Source of the DNA: Planctomycetales bacterium | GTDB taxonomy: Bacteria; Planctomycetota; Phycisphaerae; SM23-33 | DNA length: 13,553 nucleotides | Reading direction: 5' to 3' | Assembly: GCA_030631125.1 (NCBI GenBank) | Contig: DAOVLS010000025.1 | Location: forward strand, 1 to 13,553 | Shown: in pieces, positions 8,601-13,512 of the stretch | Position numbering within the stretch: the first letter of the stretch is position 1 | Layout of the letters: each line of letters begins with the position of its first letter | The notes under the pieces: model-generated | What the model saw: only the letters and a program-made list of their open reading frames with translations | The model's database searches: none | What the model was told of the DNA's origin: nothing | Program-made: the position numbers and the translations under genes

Positions 8601-8993
8601 ATGGGCGCCGCTCGGATTGACATCGGACATGTCCGGGTGGATGTTACCCTTGCTGTCCTCAACTTTACCATAATATGCATAGTCGCCGACGTGTCCGGTA
8701 CCAGGCGTACCGGGGTCCAATACCTGCCCTGATCCATTTCCCCTTGTTGCGATTGCCTCTCGGATATTGCTTCCATTAGCGTACCAATTATTTGAGCCGG
8801 GAATCAGGGCCGAATAGCTGTAGGCGTCCCAGTAACCCATAATCATCATCCCGGCCGTCGGGCTACAGCCGTGGGTCCAGTCATAGGCCGGTACCTCGCT
8901 AAGTATCGCCTCCTCGGCGATGGCAGGGGCGACGGCTGACGTGAGCAGGATAATACAAACGAGCAAAAAGGCAAATCGACGTGAGCGCAACAT
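5616..8993 (-). CDS. C39-like peptidase head + beta-repeat stalk + dockerin-like + PEP-CTERM surface protein
   Basis: A 1125-residue exported protein. Signal peptide at 1-26 (MLRSRRFAFLLV... APAIA|EE). Residues ~36-265 look like a papain-fold C39-like peptidase: YDWTHGCSPTAGMMIMGYWD with candidate Cys43, IDHSVTAIGF with His213, and CRDTW with Asp233. Then a G/N-rich repeat region (~275-900) alternates two short beta units, GxGxFxQxGGTVxxxxLxVG and GxYxLxxGxLxxxxLxIG, like autotransporter-type beta-solenoids. Residues ~1045-1096 carry two dockerin-like loops (GDGDMDGDVDLSDFFTLKAN and GDFDGNGDVELSDFFILKVN). The end (1103-1125) is a PEP-CTERM sorting signal: IPEPAS, a hydrophobic segment and RRRKK, which an exosortase elsewhere in the genome would process. 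The start at 8993 is set by AAAGGAGG with a 5-nt spacer; the upstream Met at 9017 has no site and its codons overlap this one. Whether the peptidase is active or only a binding head cannot be told. Cys, His and Asp are by-eye assignments. Confidence 0.85.
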   Translation of the reverse strand: MLRSRRFAFLLVCIILLTSAVAPAIAEEAILSEVPAYDWTHGCSPTAGMMIMGYWDAYSYSALIPGSNNWYANGSNIREAIATRGNGSGQVLDPGTPGTGHVGDYAYYGKVEDSKGNIHPDMSDVNPSGAHADNCLADFMGTSQSALNLWYGATSQSRISGGMEDYASWKGYSFTAGGVYSSTPTWDNFTREIQFGRPVMFSVDTKGDGKIDHSVTAIGFRDTNGYQEYACRDTWSASATPRWERFRTMSSSYDWGVGGWYTLRQTGTTDTQFQSVSGNWSNSSSWSNGIPNANSFVLLPVGKTVNISTTGSAFLINNRGTLTVEGGLATKTLRNLEGSDIFLTTGASALQVSAVFRNDGTVVQTAGNHKARDIIIVGNMYGETASYTQTAGTLTVTDTLLIGQGKGIYRLEGGQLNVGSEICVGKGQLEWFGGGIQTPMLKFSDTDGDLVMGFDFNMRDLANGSLMGGAVIEPRDDDDDLPAVQIANGAVATHDSDSLQVQNLIVGSSLGEGYYEMSSLAELRTNLYVGYEGIGEFVQNSGIVTTSGAYIGQIMVGACPVGGGPPYAGGGTGTYTLHDGQVNGKLTVGGMGTGTFTQEGGTVSVPQLIVGKYEGSQGTYTLNAGTLEKHESRDDVKIGSGGNGLFVQNGGTFTLSYDSAMYIGYDSGSTGIYEMNGGVIDGGGITIGYFGTGRFIQEGGTVNCSVGLGYSNESDAVYELRGGELIGNLSIGVEGSGNVTFIHSGGIKGGSGVRIGSSSGSEGTYRLLGTGVLTMTGSSKLVVGERGTGWFIQEGGTVDQSGADSYYSGIYLGNMHDGVGTYELRDGQITTPKILVGNYEYDGKGHFLQSGGTCIVSDYVRVGGGSKESSCVLSGGVFDTSHLCVYSNGTLSIASIAADIQIQKWFGFYNESSFTAVEGAMVHMTGSAFKNQSTNPDSLAGLGNLTLIFEGGAAYVDPFEAAGEDVGAVIGGFVTANFLLDTLQLGGTAAGKIQLVDDFDNQDDGSLGNEAVYVNNLIMNAGATIDLNGLNLYYLNIGDPKQFFCGDGDMDGDVDLSDFFTLKANFGMGNCWAEGDFDGNGDVELSDFFILKVNYGSSSSKTIPEPASASLLLLGAVAMLRRRKK
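5620..5656. repeat. 37-bp exact repeat encoding the PEP-CTERM tail (mate at 13517-13553)
   Basis: These 37 bases are identical to 13517-13553, the last bases of the window. Both encode the end of a PEP-CTERM signal (LGAVAMLRRRKK) in the minus-strand frame. The mate is cut off by the window end, so the true length of identity may be greater. The nearest flanking differences are a silent AAA/AAG in the last lysine codon and then different stop contexts. Confidence 0.8.
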
Positions 8994-8998
8994 TGATG

Positions 8999-9006
8999 CC
9001 TCCTTT
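8999..9006 (-). promoter_or_regulatory. Strong ribosome-binding site of the PEP-CTERM/peptidase gene
   Basis: AAAGGAGG is followed by a 5-nt spacer (CATCA) and ATG at 8993. It lies inside the coding frame that would start at 9017 and so decides for the shorter protein, whose signal peptide then begins with the compact MLRSRR n-region. Confidence 0.8.
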
Positions 9007-9075
9007 ATCTGATCCATTATTCAGATTATGAGCATAAAGAATCGCAACAAAACTGACGAGCAATAGTTACAAAAA

Positions 9076-9083
9076 TCACGTGA
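9076..9083. promoter_or_regulatory. TCACGTGA palindrome at the predicted transcription start
   Basis: A perfect 8-bp palindrome covers the base expected to be the transcription start of the minus-strand PEP-CTERM gene. It could be a half or core operator for a dimeric regulator. The length alone is compatible with chance. Confidence 0.25.
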
Positions 9084-9088
9084 AACGA

Positions 9089-9097
9089 ATTATACCA
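9089..9097 (-). promoter_or_regulatory. Extended -10 promoter of the PEP-CTERM/peptidase gene
   Basis: The minus strand reads TGGTATAAT, a perfect -10 hexamer (9094-9089) with the extended TGn motif, which can work without a good -35 box. No convincing -35 is seen: TTGCTT lies 20 bp upstream, and TTCGTG at 16 bp is poor. The predicted start near 9082 gives a leader of about 90 nt ending in the strong AAAGGAGG site. Confidence 0.5.
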
Positions 9098-9189
9098 CAA
9101 ATCCCGAAAACACGAAGCAAAAAATGGTGGGCAGATGGCTGGGCTTTTTTGTGTCTCGCGCAGATTTTCCTGAAAAACACCGGTAATCG

Positions 9190-9218
9190 GTGGTAATCCG
9201 CCGATGAGAAGATATACT
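9190..9218 (+). promoter_or_regulatory. Candidate promoter upstream of the guanylyltransferase
   Basis: TATACT (9213-9218) matches 5/6 of the -10 consensus and lies 17 bp after a weak GTGGTA (-35, 3/6). The start would fall at about 9225, so the heptamer array would form the first part of a leader of roughly 110 nt. Confidence 0.3.
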
Positions 9219-9221
9219 CAA

Positions 9222-9256
9222 TTAGCATTCAGCGGTCAGCGATCAGCAATCAGCGA
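9222..9256 (+). repeat. Tandem heptamer array, TCAGCNN flavour (5 units)
   Basis: Exactly five 7-bp units stand in register: TTAGCAT, TCAGCGG, TCAGCGA, TCAGCAA, TCAGCGA. There is no inverted partner within the same gap. The matching opposite-orientation array lies beyond the guanylyltransferase gene at 10451-10490. Confidence 0.8.
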
Positions 9257-9337
9257 AGAAATGATAAACGAAAGTGTTGTGCGTAGCACCCCTTGCGGGG
9301 AACAGATGGAATAACAGGTTTCAAGAAAGGGATGGAA

Positions 9338-10411
9338 ATGCGATATGCTGTAATCATGGCCGGCGGGTCGGGTAAGCGGCTTTGGCCGGCGAGCAGGGAA
9401 AATAAACCAAAACAATTAATCAGACTGGTTGACGAAAAATGCCTGATGGGTATGGCGATGGACAGGCTGGCCGGGCTGTTCGAACCGGAGCAGATATTCG
9501 TTATTACCAGCACAGCCTATGCCGAGGAAGTTCGCAAGTGTCTTCCGTCGCTGCCGACAGAAAACGTCATAGGCGAACCGGTGGGGCGCGACACAGCCAA
9601 CGCCATCGCACTGGCAGCAGAACTGGTGGCAGCACGCGATGACAACGCGATAATGGCGGTCTTCACCGCAGACCACATCATTCGCCCGGAAGACGAGTTC
9701 CGCCAGTGCGTCGAGCAGGCGTGCCGGACGGCTGAAGAGAACACCGAGTCGCTCATTACCTTCGGCATTCGTCCGACCTTCCCGCACGTCGGGCTGGGAT
9801 ACATCCACTGCGGCGAGAAGAAAGACGAATCGGCCTACTGCGTCCGGGGGTTCAAGGAAAAACCCAAACATCACACTGCCCGCTATTACGTTGAATCGGG
9901 CGAGTATTTCTGGAACAGCGGAATGTTCGTCTGGAAGGTCGGCGCGATCCGTGATGCACTCAAAAAATTCCTGCCGGAATCGGTCGATGCCCTCGCGCCT
10001 GTCGGCGCCGCCGCAAAGGACGGTAAAGACGTCACCGCCCTGTTGAGCGAGATTTACCCGAAACTGCCCAAAATCAGCATTGATTACGCGGTTATGGAGA
10101 AGGCTGAAGATGTCCTTATGGTCGAACTGACCTGCCAGTGGCTTGATGTTGGTTCCTGGCCTGCGATTGCGGACGTTGTTGAGCCTGACGAAGACGGAAA
10201 TGCAATAGTCGCGCCGAGGAGCGTCGTCCTCGACAGCAATCAGAACGTCATTTTCTCCGATGAAGAGCATCTCCTGGCGGTGGTGGGGATGGACGACTGT
10301 ATTATCGTGCACACTGCCGACGCCACGTTGATCTGCAACAAGTCCGATTCCCAGCGCCTTAAGGAACTGGTCGATTTGATTGAGCGGAAGTTTGGGGCGG
10401 AATATATTTGA
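9338..10411 (+). CDS. manC: Mannose-1-phosphate guanylyltransferase (GDP-mannose pyrophosphorylase)
   Basis: A 357-residue cytoplasmic nucleotidyltransferase that makes GDP-mannose from mannose-1-phosphate and GTP, a precursor of surface polysaccharides and GDP-fucose. Signatures are the nucleotide-binding MAGGSGKRLWPASRENKPKQ (7-26), VIGEPVGRDTANAIALAA (77-94), TADHII (110-115, in place of the usual PADH), the sugar-binding GFKEKP (171-176), WNSGMFVWK (192-200), SIDYAVMEKAEDV (247-259) and WLDVGSW (268-274). Length fits the single-domain form without the C-terminal isomerase cupin of bifunctional ManC/AlgA. The ATG at 9338 is chosen because AAAGGG precedes it by 6 nt. The ATG at 9332 abuts that site, and a TTG at 9293 has none. 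No other nucleotide-sugar genes are adjacent. The gene is framed by heptamer arrays of opposite orientation. Confidence 0.93.
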   Translation: MRYAVIMAGGSGKRLWPASRENKPKQLIRLVDEKCLMGMAMDRLAGLFEPEQIFVITSTAYAEEVRKCLPSLPTENVIGEPVGRDTANAIALAAELVAARDDNAIMAVFTADHIIRPEDEFRQCVEQACRTAEENTESLITFGIRPTFPHVGLGYIHCGEKKDESAYCVRGFKEKPKHHTARYYVESGEYFWNSGMFVWKVGAIRDALKKFLPESVDALAPVGAAAKDGKDVTALLSEIYPKLPKISIDYAVMEKAEDVLMVELTCQWLDVGSWPAIADVVEPDEDGNAIVAPRSVVLDSNQNVIFSDEEHLLAVVGMDDCIIVHTADATLICNKSDSQRLKELVDLIERKFGAEYI

Positions 10412-10490
10412 GCATTCAGCAGTCAGCAAGAGACCGAATCATTTTGGCTTTTGCTGATTGCTGATTGCTGATTGCTGAACGCTGATTGCT
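10411..10490. repeat. Heptamer hairpin element filling the gap between manC and yqgF
   Basis: The left arm (10411-10429) is AGCAT plus TCAGCAG and TCAGCAA, beginning on the last base of the manC stop codon. The loop is 10430-10450. The right arm (10451-10490) is the inverse unit TTGCTGA repeated four times, then ACGCTGA and TTGCT. Nineteen bases of the left arm complement 10467-10485 or the equivalent register with one mismatch and one G-U pair, so a stable stem is expected in RNA. It ends 4 nt before the yqgF ATG. It may terminate or attenuate, protect the manC 3' end, or mask the yqgF start. These are inferences. Confidence 0.8.
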
Positions 10491-10494
10491 ACTT

Positions 10495-10956
10495 ATGAGC
10501 AGATGGATTGGAATAGATCACGGCACGAAGCGAATCGGCGTAGCGGTCGGCGACACCGAGGGGCGAATCGCCACGCCGCTGGAGGTCTTATCAGCATACG
10601 ACGTCGGCTTTGCTGAACGGATTAAGAAACTCACAGCCGAGTACGACGCTGTCGGCGTAGTCGTCGGTTGGCCCCTGCTGGCTGATGATAGTGAGGGCTC
10701 GCAGGCGCTGCTGGTGAGGCGGTTCGCCTCGGACCTGGCCGAGCGCACCGGGCTGGATGTCAGGCTCTGGGATGAGCGGTTGAGCAGTTTCCAGGCGGAT
10801 GAACACCTCAAAGGCGAATTTACCATCAAACAGAAAGAGCATCGGCACGATGCCGTAGCGGCGGCGACGATCCTGGAGGATTTCTTCACCGGCGACGGAC
10901 CGGTGTCGGCGCATAGGCCGGCGGATTTAGACGATTCGGGAGAAAGTCAAAAATGA
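10495..10956 (+). CDS. ruvX: YqgF/RuvX-family RNase H-fold protein (16S rRNA processing / putative resolvase)
   Basis: A 153-residue cytoplasmic protein of the YqgF (RuvX) family, known for a role in pre-16S rRNA 5'-end maturation and first predicted as a Holliday junction resolvase. The family motifs are WIGIDHGTKRIGVAVGD (4-20, Asp8 and Asp20), VGVVVGWPLLADDSEG (53-68), VRLWDERLSS (89-98, Asp93/Glu94) and HDAVAAATIL (118-127, Asp119). The last ~20 residues form a charged tail beyond the fold. The ATG at 10495 is chosen because the protein then starts right before the first strand. The TTG at 10486 lies inside the repeat array. No Shine-Dalgarno is visible: the heptamer hairpin runs to 4 nt before the ATG, so expression may depend on that structure. 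The TGA overlaps the next gene's ATG (ATGA), indicating coupling. Confidence 0.9.
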   Translation: MSRWIGIDHGTKRIGVAVGDTEGRIATPLEVLSAYDVGFAERIKKLTAEYDAVGVVVGWPLLADDSEGSQALLVRRFASDLAERTGLDVRLWDERLSSFQADEHLKGEFTIKQKEHRHDAVAAATILEDFFTGDGPVSAHRPADLDDSGESQK

Positions 10957-12836
10957 AAAAACTGCAAGGACTGATTCCGATAATTTGCCTGATGGTTATT
11001 GCAGGCTGCCATGAAAACGGTCCGGAACCGAAAACCAGTCCGGAGCCGGACATGAACCTTGCAGCCAGGCGCAAGCGTCTCGGCCGAGAAGAAAAGTTCC
11101 GCATCATGGTCGATAAGGTCCTCGTAATCGAGACGTCGGATTACCGGATGACCGAGGACCACGTCCGCACGCTGGCCGAGGCGGGCTTCAACGTGGTCGT
11201 GCCACGAGGCGGGGCCGGAGATATCAAAGACGTTCGCAGGATGGCGCGCCTGGCCCGCAAGCACAATGTCTTCTACATGCCATGGATGGGACACATGCTG
11301 AAGGCGTCCCTCTGGACTAAAGAAAGCGAGAAAAACGTCTGGGCCAACGGGACTGTGCAGGACAAATACAGCCCGAATTCCAAACAGTTGTGGGCGTGGC
11401 TGAACGACAGAATCATCGCATACGCGAAGATCAGCAAGGACAACCCCGCCTTAATCGGTGTCTTCCTGGACTTTGAGAATTACGGATGGGTCGGCGGGGG
11501 CCGATGGATATATGATTTATCCTACGACACAACTATCCTCGCCGAGTTCGCCGAGGCGCGGGGTATCAAGATACCGTCCCTGAAACCCAAACGGCGAATT
11601 ACCTGGCTGAAGGAAAACAAACTCCACGAAGTGTTCAAGAAGTTCCAGGTATCCCGCTGGCGAAGCCGATGCCGGGAACTACGCCGGAAGGTGGACGCGA
11701 TTGATCCAAAGTTCCAGTTCTTCATCTATCCGAACGTTCACTATTCGCTTTTCATGCGTGAGGCGGCCTTCAGGGAGTGGGGGACGAAAGCAGCGCCGGT
11801 GGTCGTTGCGGATTACCACAACTATTTCCGACAGGACGGCTGGCACAGACAGGCGGTGGACCGTGCCCGCTGGTTGATTCTCGACGCGGCCAGGTGGGTA
11901 AAGGGCCATGCCGAACGGTGTGGCGTCGAGGCTATGGTAATCGGCGGGATCGACCCGGTTTCGGATAAGCCGATGGATCCTGAATATCACGGCAGGAACG
12001 CAGCCGCAATTGCCGATCACAGCAGCGGTTATTGGATTTTTTACGAATTCAAGCCGATGCGAGACAAGGCCGGCAGGCGGATTGTGCCGCCGGTCAACGC
12101 GGAATTCCTGAAATGGTGGACAAGGGCCAATCGCGCCATCGCTGCCGGACGCGCCCGGCGGTTCTGGCAGGCAGAGCGAGAAACGCCCGAAGTCGCCGGC
12201 CCGCCGATCCTGGTCGGCATGGAAGGTCCCGGCCTGGCAAGCGTAATCCTGGAAAGCCCCGGCGGGGGCGCGGAAATCCGCTACACCATCGATGGAAGCG
12301 AGCCGAAGGGCGACTCTACCAAATACACCGGTACGATCCGTATAACGAAGACAACGACGATCCAGGCCGTTGCCTTCCGTGCCGGAAAGCAGATAGGTTC
12401 GGTTTCCAAACGGACCGTTCAAGTGCCTTTGTACATCATAGAGGCCGAAAGCGCCACGCTCGTCAAGCCGTGGGTTGTCCGGACGGGCGGAAAAGAAGGC
12501 CGACAAAAATACCTCCTCGTGCCGAAGGACGGGGAAATCGACCTGAACGATCCCGAAAACGGCGCGTTGAAATACCGTTTCAAAGTTTCGGAAGCGGGGG
12601 AGTACAGGCTGGTCTTTTTGCTGAAAGGTCCATGGGGCGCTGAAAACGCTTTATATGTGAAGGTGGGCGACGGCAGGTTCATGGATTGGTATGCGATGAC
12701 GCTGCGGCGGGAGGGCTGGTACTGGTACCGCTATCCGGGCAAGATTAAACTGAAACGCGGCGTGAACGCAATAACCATCAAACCGAAGTCCGCCGGCGCG
12801 ACGCTGGACAAGATCGCCGTTACCAAAGCGAAGTGA
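10953..12836 (+). CDS. TIM-barrel-like lipoprotein with chitobiase-like and carbohydrate-binding-like domains
   Basis: A 627-residue secreted lipoprotein. The signal peptide ends in the lipobox VIAGC (Cys19), followed by a Pro/Glu linker. Residues ~52-405 alternate strands and helices like a glycosidase barrel: DKVLVIETSDYRMTEDHVRT, AEAGFNVVVPRGG, HNVFYMPWMGHM, ALIGVFLDFENYGW (Asp173/Glu175), FQFFIYPNVHY, PVVVADYHNYF and SGYWIFYEF (Glu365). Acidic residues at strand ends would suit a hydrolase, but I cannot assign a family. Residues ~425-492 match the short chitobiase C-terminal-like fold (EIRYTIDGSEPKGDSTKYTG, TTTIQAVAFRAGK). Residues ~494-625 resemble a CBM6/35-like beta sandwich (YIIEAESA, GEYRLVFLLKG, GWYWYRYPGKIKLKRGVNAI, TLDKIAV). 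GGGAG-like GGGAG lies ~10 nt before the ATG, which overlaps the yqgF stop. It probably acts on an extracellular or periplasmic glycan. Confidence 0.82.
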   Translation: MKKLQGLIPIICLMVIAGCHENGPEPKTSPEPDMNLAARRKRLGREEKFRIMVDKVLVIETSDYRMTEDHVRTLAEAGFNVVVPRGGAGDIKDVRRMARLARKHNVFYMPWMGHMLKASLWTKESEKNVWANGTVQDKYSPNSKQLWAWLNDRIIAYAKISKDNPALIGVFLDFENYGWVGGGRWIYDLSYDTTILAEFAEARGIKIPSLKPKRRITWLKENKLHEVFKKFQVSRWRSRCRELRRKVDAIDPKFQFFIYPNVHYSLFMREAAFREWGTKAAPVVVADYHNYFRQDGWHRQAVDRARWLILDAARWVKGHAERCGVEAMVIGGIDPVSDKPMDPEYHGRNAAAIADHSSGYWIFYEFKPMRDKAGRRIVPPVNAEFLKWWTRANRAIAAGRARRFWQAERETPEVAGPPILVGMEGPGLASVILESPGGGAEIRYTIDGSEPKGDSTKYTGTIRITKTTTIQAVAFRAGKQIGSVSKRTVQVPLYIIEAESATLVKPWVVRTGGKEGRQKYLLVPKDGEIDLNDPENGALKYRFKVSEAGEYRLVFLLKGPWGAENALYVKVGDGRFMDWYAMTLRREGWYWYRYPGKIKLKRGVNAITIKPKSAGATLDKIAVTKAK

Positions 12837-12870
12837 TCCGTAACGGACGGTGTGGCCTCGGTGTTTGCCT

Positions 12871-12883
12871 GCCCCTTTGGGGC
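12871..12883. terminator. Candidate bidirectional hairpin between convergent genes
   Basis: GCCCC-TTT-GGGGC forms a 5-bp GC stem in the 61-bp gap between the convergent lipoprotein and FHA genes. A smaller TCCG-TAA-CGGA stem sits at 12837-12847 directly after the plus-strand stop. Neither is followed by a T run, so termination is only suggested by position. Confidence 0.25.
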
Positions 12884-12897
12884 GACCACGTCAAAGC

Positions 12898-13341
12898 CTA
12901 CTTTTCTTCTTCGTCGGTATCGGCGGCGAGTGCGGCGAGTGCGGCGATCGGGTCGTATTCTTCAGGTTCGTCGGCGCTGAGTTCAATGATCTCATTAGGC
13001 TCTGGGGCTTTGACCGCCTTGGTCTTGGCGGGCGTAATCTGCTCGGGCTTCCCGTCAATCTGGACGGTGAGCGTCGCCGGCCCCAACGTAATTCTGTCGC
13101 CGGCCTGCAACACCTTTTCATTGACGCGGCGGTTGTTGATGTAAGTACCGTTGGAACTGGTCAGGTCGCGGATAAGCAGTTCGTCGTCCGACATGATCAG
13201 TTCGCAGTGTTCTCTTGATATGCTCATAAGCGGCACCCGCAGGGTGCAGTTCTCGCCTCGGCCTATGGTCGTGCTTTTGTGCGTAATCGCAAAATCCTTC
13301 CGCTGCCCGTCCCGTTTGAACATCACCAGTTTTGCGTCCAT
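12898..13341 (-). CDS. FHA-domain protein with acidic C-terminal tail
   Basis: A 147-residue cytoplasmic protein. Residues ~3-95 are one forkhead-associated (phosphothreonine-binding) domain with all signature positions: TIGRGENCTLRVP (25-37, Arg28), SISREHCELI (40-49, Ser42 and His45), SSNGTYINNRRV (62-73, Asn64) and AGDRITLG (80-87). The rest is a Thr/Lys/Pro linker and an acidic, Ala-rich tail (DPIAALAALAADTDEEEK). FHA domains read threonine phosphorylation by Ser/Thr kinases or recruit partners to secretion systems. None is present here. The ATG at 13341 is chosen because GAAAGGTG precedes it with good spacing and the FHA fold starts immediately. An in-frame extension to 13407 would add 22 residues unlike the fold and lacks support. 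Confidence 0.9.
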   Translation of the reverse strand: MDAKLVMFKRDGQRKDFAITHKSTTIGRGENCTLRVPLMSISREHCELIMSDDELLIRDLTSSNGTYINNRRVNEKVLQAGDRITLGPATLTVQIDGKPEQITPAKTKAVKAPEPNEIIELSADEPEEYDPIAALAALAADTDEEEK

Positions 13342-13421
13342 AGTTTCACCTTTCGCACAGGGCATCCGTTCCGGCCCCGATACCGGAGTCCACCCGATTA
13401 TTCTCACACTATATAACCACT

Positions 13422-13449
13422 ATTTTAGCCCAAAGGTTTCGCTCTGCAA
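13422..13449 (-). promoter_or_regulatory. Candidate promoter of the FHA gene
   Basis: On the minus strand TTGCAG (13449-13444) and TAAAAT (13427-13422) are 16 bp apart. The -10 matches 5/6 and the -35 3/6. It would give a leader of about 75 nt. Confidence 0.3.
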
Positions 13450-13512
13450 AGGAAAAACAATCAGGAAAGACTCGGCGATTTGTCTCGGCGAAGCGAAGAC
13501 GAAAGCATTTGT

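Larger units (their letters stand above)
8994..9337. other. 344-bp divergent intergenic region
   Basis: This gap separates the minus-strand PEP-CTERM gene from the plus-strand guanylyltransferase. It holds, from left to right: the leader and extended -10 promoter of the former with a TCACGTGA palindrome; a GGCTTTTTT stretch near 9140 without a clear stem; a GGTAATC direct repeat (9182-9188 and 9192-9198); a candidate plus-strand TATACT; five tandem heptamers (9222-9256); and a small CCCCTTGCGGGG hairpin (9289-9300). No small gene or RNA could be supported. Confidence 0.6.

Noticed and set aside
8994..9017. Eight-residue extension (MDQIKEAS) of the PEP-CTERM protein
   Set aside because: Its last codons encode the AAAGGAGG ribosome-binding site of the internal ATG, and the acidic extension is unlike a signal-peptide n-region.
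9289..9300. CCCCTTGCGGGG hairpin upstream of manC as a terminator or riboswitch
   Set aside because: A 4-bp stem without a T run or larger conserved structure is too little to call.
9416..10429. A 337-codon minus-strand open frame over manC
   Set aside because: Antisense shadow of a strongly recognised guanylyltransferase; no motifs and no start signal.
9222..10490. Heptamer arrays as a CRISPR array or transposon ends
   Set aside because: Units are 7 bp without spacers of constant length, and no Cas, transposase or target-site duplication is seen. They are kept as short tandem/inverted repeats only.
11679..12506. A 275-codon minus-strand open frame inside the TIM-barrel lipoprotein gene
   Set aside because: The plus frame has a signal peptide, coupling to yqgF and recognisable C-terminal domains. 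The minus frame has none.
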